Source: Candidatus Saccharibacteria bacterium UBA5152 (GTDB lineage: Bacteria > Patescibacteriota > Saccharimonadia > Saccharimonadales > UBA4665). Taken from it: a DNA stretch of 9,751 bases. The notes under the pieces were generated by a model. That model worked only from the letters and a program-made list of their open reading frames with translations, had not been told where the DNA came from and made no database searches. The translations under genes and the position numbers were made by a program. The DNA lies in the NCBI GenBank assembly GCA_002413755.1, contig DHXQ01000029.1, forward strand, positions 12,989 to 22,739, written 5' to 3'. Each line of letters opens with the position of its first letter. Positions within the stretch are counted from its first letter, which is position 1. This document shows, one piece after another, positions 1-4,961 of the stretch.

Positions 1-164
1 AAACCGCGGCGAGCCGCAAAATCCTTTTTGTTGATCTTGAGGTGCTCGGTTAACTCTTTGATACGCTCAGTGTCGATCGCAACCTGAACAGCTGCACCAC
101 CGGTGTCTTGCTTGTCTGCTTGCACGCTTTTAATAGCGGCTGATTTTTTCTCACTTGTAATCAT
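1..164 (-). CDS. rpsO: 30S ribosomal protein S15 (uS15), 5' part; gene runs off the window's left edge
   Basis: Primary 16S rRNA-binding protein of the small-subunit platform. Only the first ~54 codons are inside the window. Reading from ATG at 164, residues 20-54 show the S15 signature: DTGGAAVQVA followed by the helix ELTEHLKINKKDFAARRG, which matches the conserved DTGS-EVQVA and H-KKD-SRRG blocks. The N-terminal ~19 residues (rich in Lys, Ser and Ala) are variable in the family. The gene lies 29 bases downstream of the 199-aa gene on the same strand and belongs to the truB-rpsO neighbourhood conserved in many bacteria. No Shine-Dalgarno precedes the ATG. An extended -10 lies 9 bases upstream, so the transcript may start almost at the initiation codon. 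The family identity is secure; the missing C-terminus cannot be assessed. Confidence 0.95.
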   Translation of the reverse strand, partial: MITSEKKSAAIKSVQADKQDTGGAAVQVAIDTERIKELTEHLKINKKDFAARRG

Positions 165-173
165 ATGCTTGCT

Positions 174-202
174 ATTCTACCAGATAGAGATCTCTAGCGC
201 AA
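174..202 (-). promoter_or_regulatory. Predicted rpsO promoter inside the end of the upstream gene
   Basis: On the minus strand TTGCGC (197-202) and an extended -10 TGG-TAGAAT (TGG 180-182, TAGAAT 174-179) are separated by 17 bases. The -35 box is formed by the last two sense codons (TTG CGC) of the upstream gene. Only 9 bases separate the -10 from the rpsO ATG, implying a leader of about 2 bases. The spacer contains the perfect 12-base palindrome TAGAGATCTCTA (185-196), which also covers the upstream stop codon. Inferred from sequence only. Confidence 0.5.
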
Positions 203-793
203 CACCGAAGCAAACTCGGGATACGCAGTAGCGTGAGCACTGTCAGGTGCAAATGCCGGCTCGATGGCGGCTAATGATCCAACACTGTACCCACCCAACT
301 TATCTACGTAGGTGAGCTGAGGACCATCCTCGGTAGTATCAAATGTCGCGCAGGCTTCGATGCGCAGACTCTCCCACATGTCTCCTAGCGTCTGCCCGGC
401 AGCACAACGGAATAATTTCTCGGCCGGCAGTGACGATGGCGGCCAATCTTCGTTATCAGGGGAATACTTAAAGTGTTCTAACATATCATCTACCCTGTCC
501 ATAGGCAGCACCAGCGTATTACCGTGGATTCTGACATCAAGCGGCCCTTTCGACTGGGGTACGAGTCGGCCAAGTTGGCGCTGGGTGTCGGTACGAGTCA
601 ATACCCATGCCTCGGGAGATTGGTCACCGCCGCGGGCGGTAATCAATCCGTAAGAATATACCCCGCCACGGCCATCAGGATAGAGTGCAGCTTTGGTTGC
701 GGCTTGGAACATGGCGTATAACTTAAAGGCTTCGATTGCTAGGTGGCCAGTTTCCCTAGAGAAATTAAGCCTCGGCATAGTTTCGATCGACAT
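194..793 (-). CDS. Conserved-hypothetical soluble protein of unknown function, 199 aa
   Basis: I do not recognise a family. The product is a soluble-looking 199-aa protein with no signal peptide or membrane segment. The N-terminal third starts with a likely helix (residues ~12-35) followed by a Gly-rich turn (GRGGVYSYG, 41-49). The middle is mixed beta-like (residues 60-100), then an acidic/Pro segment (SPDNEDWPP, 111-119). It has only two cysteines (C130, C148). The first ATG (793) is preferred because AAAGGA lies 8 bases upstream; an in-frame ATG at codon 6 has no such site. A good TTGACA/TATACT promoter lies ~58 bases upstream, so it can be transcribed separately from truB. It sits between truB and rpsO, where many bacteria carry ribF (FAD synthetase), but no nucleotidyltransferase HxGH-type motif or flavokinase signature is visible, so it is not RibF. 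Coding status is supported by length, ribosome site and promoter. Confidence 0.8.
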   Translation of the reverse strand: MSIETMPRLNFSRETGHLAIEAFKLYAMFQAATKAALYPDGRGGVYSYGLITARGGDQSPEAWVLTRTDTQRQLGRLVPQSKGPLDVRIHGNTLVLPMDRVDDMLEHFKYSPDNEDWPPSSLPAEKLFRCAAGQTLGDMWESLRIEACATFDTTEDGPQLTYVDKLGGYSVGSLAAIEPAFAPDSAHATAYPEFASVLR

Positions 794-801
794 TGGGAGT
801 G

Positions 802-806
802 TCCTT
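802..806 (-). promoter_or_regulatory. Shine-Dalgarno of the 199-aa gene
   Basis: AAGGA (within AAAGGAC) lies 8 bases before the ATG at 793 on the minus strand. It decides the start in favour of the first ATG over the one at codon 6 and shows that this organism does use SD-led initiation for some genes. Confidence 0.65.
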
Positions 807-850
807 TGTTTTGGTTTCGGATAAGTTTACATCCGGAATCTATATTGTGT

Positions 851-878
851 AGTATAGGATTTTATCCACGCTTGTCAA
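851..878 (-). promoter_or_regulatory. Strong sigma70-type promoter for the 199-aa gene
   Basis: A consensus -35 TTGACA (873-878) and a near-consensus -10 TATACT (851-856) are separated by 16 bases on the minus strand. The transcript would begin near 844 and have a ~50-base leader containing a weak CGGAT/ATCCG stem (818-822 with 831-835). It is the best -35/-10 pair I found in the window. Confidence 0.7.
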
Positions 879-901
879 TAGTAGGCCAGGCCCCTGTTTT
901 T

Positions 902-934
902 CCTGTTATACCTGTTATACTTACACTATTAGTG
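902..934. repeat. Tandem 9-bp repeat plus palindrome upstream of the 199-aa gene promoter
   Basis: CCTGTTATA occurs twice head to tail without a gap (902-910, 911-919). Four bases further on is the 11-base palindrome CACTATTAGTG (924-934). The group lies 24-56 bases upstream of the -35 box, in the 171-bp gap after truB. The arrangement resembles an operator or activator site, but no regulator is identified and chance is possible in AT-rich sequence. Confidence 0.4.
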
Positions 935-964
935 AGAAAAAGCACAATATGCATAAGCAGTATA

Positions 965-1660
965 CTACTGGAGTTGCTGCAGACTGGCGGCTAATTGCTC
1001 TGGATTGAGTGATTCGGGCGTGACGGCTTCGGATATATCATACAATCCGACAGTAGTGCGCCGCAGGTCGGACATCCAGGCGCCAGTCTTCAGTTCCCTG
1101 CCCAGATCCTCAACCAGCGACCGGATATAAGTACCACTGCTGACGTGGCTGGTGAATTTCACAAACGGATATTCATACGACGTCAGGTTATTGTTATAAA
1201 TCGTCGCCGGACGGGCTTCCATGACGACTTCTTTGCCCTCGCGGGCCAGTTTGTAGGCGCGGACGCCGCCGACCTTCATGGCAGAGTAGATTGGTGGTGT
1301 TTGCATCAGGTCGCCGGTAAATACTGCCAGGGCGGCCTCGACATCCGCCTGCGGCGGCTGGACGTCCGATAGCACGGTCTTCTCGCCCTCGCCATCGGCG
1401 GTGGTGCTGGTTTCACCCAGTTTCATGGTGACTTCATACGTTTTGTCGAGCTTGCTGAGGTCGGATGCGCGGCGGGTGTATTCCTTGCCAACGAGCAGCA
1501 CGAGCAACCCGGTCGCTAACGGATCGAGTGTGCCTGTGTGGCCAACTTTGCAGTTTTTGGGCTTCTTACCCTCGACGGTTGCGACAATGCGCCGCACATA
1601 ATTGACCACGTCAAAACTGGTCCAGGTTCTGGGTTTGTCGATAAGTAAGAGGCCTTGCAT
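965..1660 (-). CDS. truB: tRNA pseudouridine(55) synthase TruB, catalytic domain only
   Basis: TruB isomerises uridine 55 in the T-loop of tRNAs to pseudouridine. The 231-aa product starts with the family motif GLLLIDKPRTWTSFDVV. It has the catalytic motif GHTGTLDPLATG at residues 40-51, with nucleophile Asp46. It also has the active-site KTYE block (73-76, Tyr75), PPIYSAMKVGGVRAYKLAR (residues ~122-140), and the SSGTYIRSLVEDLG segment that carries the conserved Arg. It ends shortly after the catalytic fold (RRTTVGLYDISEAV). The C-terminal PUA/TruB_C RNA-binding domain of the ~310-aa E. coli enzyme is absent. The ATG at 1660 has no Shine-Dalgarno; TATACT lies 7 bases upstream, suggesting a leaderless mRNA. 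It follows the DHH-like gene by 105 bases on the same strand and precedes the 199-aa gene and rpsO, recalling the rbfA-nrnA-truB-rpsO cluster. All catalytic residues I can identify are present. Confidence 0.95.
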   Translation of the reverse strand: MQGLLLIDKPRTWTSFDVVNYVRRIVATVEGKKPKNCKVGHTGTLDPLATGLLVLLVGKEYTRRASDLSKLDKTYEVTMKLGETSTTADGEGEKTVLSDVQPPQADVEAALAVFTGDLMQTPPIYSAMKVGGVRAYKLAREGKEVVMEARPATIYNNNLTSYEYPFVKFTSHVSSGTYIRSLVEDLGRELKTGAWMSDLRRTTVGLYDISEAVTPESLNPEQLAASLQQLQ

Positions 1661-1667
1661 CGGTACT

Positions 1668-1673
1668 AGTATA
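1668..1673 (-). promoter_or_regulatory. -10 box of truB, 7 bases before the start codon
   Basis: TATACT on the minus strand is followed by exactly 7 bases and then the truB ATG (1658-1660). Transcription would therefore begin at or next to the A of the start codon. No convincing -35 is visible at 16-18 bases. Confidence 0.5.
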
Positions 1674-1707
1674 ACCTTTTTGCTGTTTTCAGCCCGTCAG
1701 TACGAGA

Positions 1708-1736
1708 CATACACTTTTTGCAATAAATTGTGTATG
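1708..1736. repeat. Inverted repeat between the DHH-like gene and truB
   Basis: CATACAC (1708-1714) and GTGTATG (1730-1736) form a 7-bp stem around a 15-base AT-rich loop. It lies 29 bases beyond the stop codon of the DHH-like gene. No T-run follows it on the minus strand, so it is a weak candidate for a terminator; it could instead be an mRNA 3'-end hairpin or a protein site. Confidence 0.3.
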
Positions 1737-1765
1737 CAGGACTGGGCTGTGAGCGGCAATGCCTA

Positions 1766-3226
1766 TCACTGCGGGCTTGGTGGCATCATCGGGGGTGGCA
1801 ATGGCGGAGGTAACGGTGGTGGCGTAACGGCAGTGTCGGGCGCTGGGCTGCCAGGTCCCATTACGACTGGTGAGGTCTGGGTCATTGAGCTAGTGGGCGG
1901 CATGGGCATCGTGAAGGCTTGATCAGCTGGTGACATCGAGAGCGGAGCTGGTTCGGAACCGATCGGTGGCACAACAGGCGATGCGTTGGGGCCCGGGCCT
2001 GGTTGGACTAGAGGCGGAGCGTCAGGTGTGTCGATAGTCTCAGTTGGAACTGGTTCGACAGCAGGTGCTTCCACAACATTGATAGCTGGGATGGTATCGG
2101 CTTCGGCAGCCGCGTTCTTGAGTGCATCTTCGACGGCCTTGCGAGCATCATCGGCATCATCGGCGTCAGGCGCTTCGGCGGGCGGCTCGATTGGTGCAGG
2201 TTCGGCAGGCTTATCTTCTGAAGTTGGCGTTCCCTCTTCTACCAGAGCGTCGTCTGGCAAGTCTTCGGGTTCGGCAGCCGGTGTTAGTGAACCGTCAGAG
2301 CCGATAACTAATTCTTCTTCGTTGTGTGGGAATTCGGTATCAAGTTGCTCGACAGACATAGTCGGTTTGATTTCGGTGCCAGCCTCGAGGTTAACGTCAG
2401 TGCTAATGACGCTCTCCAGTTGCTGGTTGACGAGTTGCTGGTCGGCTCCGGCCTGGAGCAGCTGCGAGCTAACATTCATCGTCTCCGGGGTAGTCTTACT
2501 ATTACTGAAGCGGCTGGTTTCGGCGACGATACCGGATAGCAGTGCGGTGGCGATATCTGCGTCGAGAATGTCGGCGCCCAGTTCGGTTGCCAGCTGTGTA
2601 ATAAGTTCAGACAGACTGCTGGCTGTCTGGTCTTCCCAGTTGGCGATGCCAAAGTCGCCGCCGGGGGCATTGTTGATACTAACGACAACGGCGTCGTGGA
2701 AGATCCGGCCGTGGGTCGTGATAGCGGTGTCCAGATCCTGCTGGTGTTTGACACCCAGTGCCACAATGACGTCGACATTGAAGTCGCCGGCGTTATATTG
2801 CAGGTCCTTTTCGGTAATGCTGGTCTTGTACGGGGTGATGAAGATTTTGACGACGTTGTCTTCGACCTTGTAGCGCAGCTTGTCGGCCTTTGACTTATCA
2901 ATGGCAATAATAAAATCGCGCAGGCTGTCGGTATTCTTCTCGAAGGTTTCGCCGGGTTTCAAAAATTCCAGCGCAGATGGGATCTTACCGCTAAAGACAG
3001 CGGTGGCGTTCTTTTTGTACTTTTCAAGCAATAAGGTCAGCGCAATGGCCGAGGCCAATTGGTCGATCGACGGGTTAGCGCTGATGGCTACCAGGATGCT
3101 ATTGGCGCCTTTGATCTTCTCGATGACAGCCGGTTTTTGATTGCTACTACCCTGCACCGGCGGCTGTGGTGGGGCTGGTGCCGCTGCTGGGTCTGGGTTG
3201 GATTGGGTTGGTTGGTCGCCGTTCAT
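1766..3226 (-). CDS. Degenerate DHH-family (NrnA-like) protein with long Pro/Ala/Glu-rich tail
   Basis: The fold resembles the N-terminal domain of DHH phosphoesterases (NrnA: nanoRNA and pAp hydrolysis), but the metal ligands are gone. Layout: residues 1-30 disordered, Pro/Gln-rich; ~31-245 DHH-like domain; ~315-486 low-complexity acidic then Pro-rich tail ending in PPPLPPPLPPP. Aligned by eye with NrnA, motif I (HxxPDxDxxGS) reads ANPSIDQLAS (50-59), keeping one Asp. Motif II (VIVCDT) reads VIVALG. Motif III (IDHHP) reads INNAP (184-188). Motif IV (GIVGDTGRF) reads GIVAETSRF (232-240). The scaffold signature TASSLSELI (201-209) is intact. The DHHA1 substrate domain is missing. ATG at 3226 is chosen; the frame can be extended to a TTG at 3301, but that codon lies in a likely -35 box. 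Position before truB fits an nrnA origin. A binding or scaffold role is inferred. It ends in TGA. Confidence 0.8.
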   Translation of the reverse strand: MNGDQPTQSNPDPAAAPAPPQPPVQGSSNQKPAVIEKIKGANSILVAISANPSIDQLASAIALTLLLEKYKKNATAVFSGKIPSALEFLKPGETFEKNTDSLRDFIIAIDKSKADKLRYKVEDNVVKIFITPYKTSITEKDLQYNAGDFNVDVIVALGVKHQQDLDTAITTHGRIFHDAVVVSINNAPGGDFGIANWEDQTASSLSELITQLATELGADILDADIATALLSGIVAETSRFSNSKTTPETMNVSSQLLQAGADQQLVNQQLESVISTDVNLEAGTEIKPTMSVEQLDTEFPHNEEELVIGSDGSLTPAAEPEDLPDDALVEEGTPTSEDKPAEPAPIEPPAEAPDADDADDARKAVEDALKNAAAEADTIPAINVVEAPAVEPVPTETIDTPDAPPLVQPGPGPNASPVVPPIGSEPAPLSMSPADQAFTMPMPPTSSMTQTSPVVMGPGSPAPDTAVTPPPLPPPLPPPMMPPSPQ

Positions 3227-3272
3227 ATCTGTTGTCTGCTTTTGCTTTTGTATTTTTAATACTCTTACCGCC

Positions 3273-3301
3273 AGCGTAGCATAAACGGTATAGACTGACA
3301 A
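3273..3301 (-). promoter_or_regulatory. Predicted promoter of the DHH-like gene
   Basis: On the minus strand TTGTCA (3296-3301) and TACGCT (3273-3278) are separated by 17 bases, with TG one base before the -10 (extended -10 TGC-TACGCT). The leader would be about 40 bases and has no clear Shine-Dalgarno before the ATG at 3226. The -10 itself is weak. Confidence 0.4.
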
Positions 3302-3330
3302 GTGGCGCGGCTCGTAATCTGCCCGTCACC

Positions 3331-3360
3331 TTTACAACACTTCCTCATATCTGGTATAGT
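3331..3360 (+). promoter_or_regulatory. Promoter of rpsT
   Basis: TTTACA (3331-3336), an 18-base spacer and an extended -10 TGG-TATAGT (TGG 3352-3354, TATAGT 3355-3360). Transcription would begin near 3367, giving a ~40-base leader that contains the ribosome site AAGGA (3391-3395), 10 bases before the ATG. Confidence 0.6.
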
Positions 3361-3405
3361 ACCTGTCGACTACACATTAAACTTTCGACAAAGGAAAAGT
3401 CCCGT

Positions 3406-3807
3406 ATGCCAATTATCAAATCTGCCAAAAAGCGCGTCAAAACTGCTGAAAAAGCTGCTATCCGCAACAGCAAAACTAAGCGCACCCTCAAGACCGCCCT
3501 CAAAGCCTTCCACAAGGCTGTAACTGCCGGCGAAAAAACAGCTGTCAAGTTGCACGGCGACGTCCAGAGCAACATCGACAAGGCCGCCAAAAAGGGTCTG
3601 ATCCACAAGAACAAAGCCGCCCGCCAAAAAGCCCAGGCTGCTAAGGCTGCCAAAGCTGCCAGCACCGGCAAGCCAGTCGCCAAAGCCAAGGCTCCAGCCA
3701 AGAAAGCTGCTGCGCCAAAGGCAGCTGCCAAAAAAGCTCCAGCTAAAGCCGTCGCTAAGAAACCAGCGGCCAAAAAGGCAGTCGCTAAGAAGACAACAAA
3801 GAAATAA
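3406..3807 (+). CDS. rpsT: 30S ribosomal protein S20 (bS20) with a histone-H1-like C-terminal extension
   Basis: S20 binds the 5' and 3' minor domains of 16S rRNA early in 30S assembly. Residues 1-80 are typical: N-terminal IKSAKKRVKTAEKAAIRN, and the near-invariant AAKKGLIHKNKAARQKA (60-76). The family is usually ~85-90 aa. Here the chain continues to 133 aa with a tail of about 50 residues made almost only of Lys, Ala and Pro (AKAPAKKAAAPKAAAKK style), like histone H1 or bacterial HctA/AlgP-type tails. The tail probably adds disordered rRNA or DNA binding. The start has AAGGA 10 bases upstream. The gene has its own promoter and a strong terminator, so it is monocistronic, and it converges on holA, a neighbour of rpsT in Firmicutes as well. 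No frameshift: base composition and frame run evenly through the tail. Confidence 0.95.
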   Translation: MPIIKSAKKRVKTAEKAAIRNSKTKRTLKTALKAFHKAVTAGEKTAVKLHGDVQSNIDKAAKKGLIHKNKAARQKAQAAKAAKAASTGKPVAKAKAPAKKAAAPKAAAKKAPAKAVAKKPAAKKAVAKKTTKK

Positions 3808-3827
3808 CTCGATTAAAGTCGACAATC

Positions 3828-3854
3828 AAGAGCCGCAGCAATGCGGCTCTTTTT
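3828..3854 (+). terminator. Rho-independent terminator of rpsT
   Basis: A perfect 10-bp stem AAGAGCCGCA (3828-3837) / TGCGGCTCTT (3842-3851) closes a GCAA tetraloop (GNRA type), and the T-run continues to 3854. It begins 20 bases after the rpsT stop. The last two T's are the first bases of the holA stop codon complement (3853-3855), so terminator and convergent gene abut. In the holA direction the hairpin is present but the T-run is poor. Confidence 0.9.
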
Positions 3855-4800
3855 AATCGTCGTTGGACAGGCCGATGAGGTACTCGAGCAGGACATCGTC
3901 GGCATTCAGGCTTTCGCGCTTCAGGCGCTCGTCGATGGTTGTCAGGTCGGCGACCAGCTGCCGGGTGCGAGCCATGGTCAGGCTGCGGGCGACGCCGGCG
4001 GTTTTGCGCACCACGAAGGGGTTGAGCTTGGCTTCGCGGGCAATGTCGTCGGTCGGCTTGGACGAGCCGGCGGCCTTGACGAGCGCCAGGACGTGCAGCT
4101 GCCAGGCCAGCATGGCGATGATCTGCTGCGGCTCAACCTTCAGCGCCCGCTGTTCAGCGTACAGTTCCAGGGCGTGCTTGGTGTTGCCAGTAAACGCCGC
4201 CTCGAGCAGTTGAAAGATGGTACTGCTCGGCGTCGCCGCTGTCAGATCGTCGATCAGCTGACGGGTAATCTTTTCGCCCTCACCCGCTCCCAAAGATAAT
4301 TTCTCGATCTCATTCGCCAGGTAGTGTTGGTTGGTGCCGACCCGCTCCACCAGGTAGCGCGCGTCATTGGAAGCAATCTTGGCGCCCCGCGCCGCCGCTT
4401 GCTTGATGAGCCAGGCGGCCAAGCCGTTTTCGTCGAGCTCCGGGAATTCGGTATAGCCCTTCTGCTTCTTGAGTAATTTATAATACGCCAGCCGTTTGTC
4501 GAGCTTGGGCTCGACGATAATCAGATCGGTCGTCTCGGGCAATTCCTTGAGCAGGTCGGCCGCCTTCTCGGCAAATTCTTTGTTGGCTCCCGGTGCTTGC
4601 AACACCACCAACTTCTTGGACGCCAAGAATGGCAGGCTCTGCAGCGCTTCCTGCATCCGCTCATAACTTGAATCTTCGCCATCGAGCCGTTCCAGCGCCA
4701 TATCAGCACCGTCGCCCTGCTCCGCCAAGAAGCCATCCACCAGTTTATGCAGCTCCGCCCGCAGGGCGTAGCTATTTGCTCCCGTCAGTATCGTTATCAC
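3853..4800 (-). CDS. holA: DNA polymerase III subunit delta
   Basis: The delta subunit opens the beta sliding clamp within the clamp-loader complex. The 315-aa product has the usual HolA layout. The N-terminal degenerate AAA+ part starts ITILTGANSYALRAEL, where other deltas have LLxGxDxYL. Then come LPFLASKKLVVL (56-67), LIIVEPKLDKR (93-103), and the WLIKQAAARGAKIASNDARYLVERVG block (130-155) with NEIEKLSLG (163-171). The C-terminal collar domain includes FQLLEAAFTGN (196-206) and ends near 310. No Walker A is expected for delta, and none is seen. The start is GTG at 4800: it gives the full N-terminal strand, and TATACT lies only 6 bases upstream, so the mRNA may be leaderless. The gene is convergent with rpsT and divergent from the trehalose gene. 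Identity rests on pattern recognition of a divergent family, but length, motifs and rpsT neighbourhood agree. Confidence 0.9.
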   Translation of the reverse strand: MITILTGANSYALRAELHKLVDGFLAEQGDGADMALERLDGEDSSYERMQEALQSLPFLASKKLVVLQAPGANKEFAEKAADLLKELPETTDLIIVEPKLDKRLAYYKLLKKQKGYTEFPELDENGLAAWLIKQAAARGAKIASNDARYLVERVGTNQHYLANEIEKLSLGAGEGEKITRQLIDDLTAATPSSTIFQLLEAAFTGNTKHALELYAEQRALKVEPQQIIAMLAWQLHVLALVKAAGSSKPTDDIAREAKLNPFVVRKTAGVARSLTMARTRQLVADLTTIDERLKRESLNADDVLLEYLIGLSNDD

Positions 4801-4806
4801 CTAGAC

Positions 4807-4812
4807 AGTATA
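4807..4812 (-). promoter_or_regulatory. -10 box of holA, 6 bases before the GTG start
   Basis: TATACT on the minus strand is followed by GTCTAG and then the holA GTG. This spacing places the transcription start at the initiation codon or a base or two either side. No good -35 (TGCACG at 17 bases) and no Shine-Dalgarno. Confidence 0.45.
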
Positions 4813-4850
4813 ACTGAGGTATGTGGCAGCGTGCATAACCATGCTTCGAT

Positions 4851-4895
4851 GACTCGGTTTTTTGTGGCCACAATGTGTACACAAAAAACCGAGTC
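4851..4895. repeat. 45-bp nested palindrome between holA and the trehalose gene
   Basis: Two perfect 16-base inverted arms, GACTCGGTTTTTTGTG (4851-4866) and its complement (4880-4895), enclose 13 bases. Inside are two 10-base perfect palindromes separated by one A: TGTGGCCACA (4863-4872) and TGTGTACACA (4874-4883). The arms hold T6 and A6 runs on the inner side of the GC-rich part, which is opposite to a standard terminator. It lies 47 bases upstream of the extended -10 of the trehalose gene and 39 bases from the holA -10. A protein-binding site (two dimer half-sites in tandem), a cruciform, or an unusual transcription barrier between divergent genes are all possible. Confidence 0.75.
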
Positions 4896-4941
4896 TGAAA
4901 AATCTATTGTGGACTATTTTACTTTGGTGGCGCCGAAAGTA

Positions 4942-4950
4942 TGGTATAAA
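4942..4950 (+). promoter_or_regulatory. Extended -10 promoter of the trehalose gene
   Basis: TGG-TATAAA (4942-4950) ends 11 bases before the ATG at 4962, giving a predicted leader of about 4-5 bases. There is no Shine-Dalgarno. The -35 region (CTTTGG at 17 bases) is weak, as is common for extended -10 promoters. Confidence 0.5.
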
Positions 4951-4961
4951 CAATCTCAGGT

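Noticed and set aside
743..994. 83-codon plus-strand frame across the gap between the 199-aa gene and truB
   Set aside because: Starts within the end of the opposite gene, has no ribosome site, resembles no family, and covers a good minus-strand promoter.
1681..1692. GCTG-TTTT-CAGC hairpin before truB as a terminator of the DHH-like gene
   Set aside because: Only 4 bp of stem, and on the minus strand it is followed by A's, not T's.
2140..2167. Short tandem GCATCATCG units that could be read as a DNA repeat element
   Set aside because: They are codon repeats for the Asp/Ala run DADDADDA in the DHH-like protein tail, not a separate element.
1986..2873. 295-codon plus-strand frame antisense to the DHH-like gene, rich in Ser/Ala
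   Set aside because: Low-complexity product that mirrors the minus-strand Pro/Ala/Asp codons; the minus frame has recognisable DHH motifs and an initiation region.
3227..3301. 25-residue N-terminal extension of the DHH-like protein from TTG 3301
   Set aside because: Would begin inside a plausible -35 box, uses a rare start codon, and has no ribosome site; ATG 3226 begins the typical disordered N-terminus.
3370..3825. Long minus-strand frames opposite rpsT (Ala/Leu/Phe-rich, look like membrane proteins)
   Set aside because: Shadows of the Lys/Ala codons of the S20 tail; rpsT is unmistakable on the plus strand and the hydrophobic look is a by-product.
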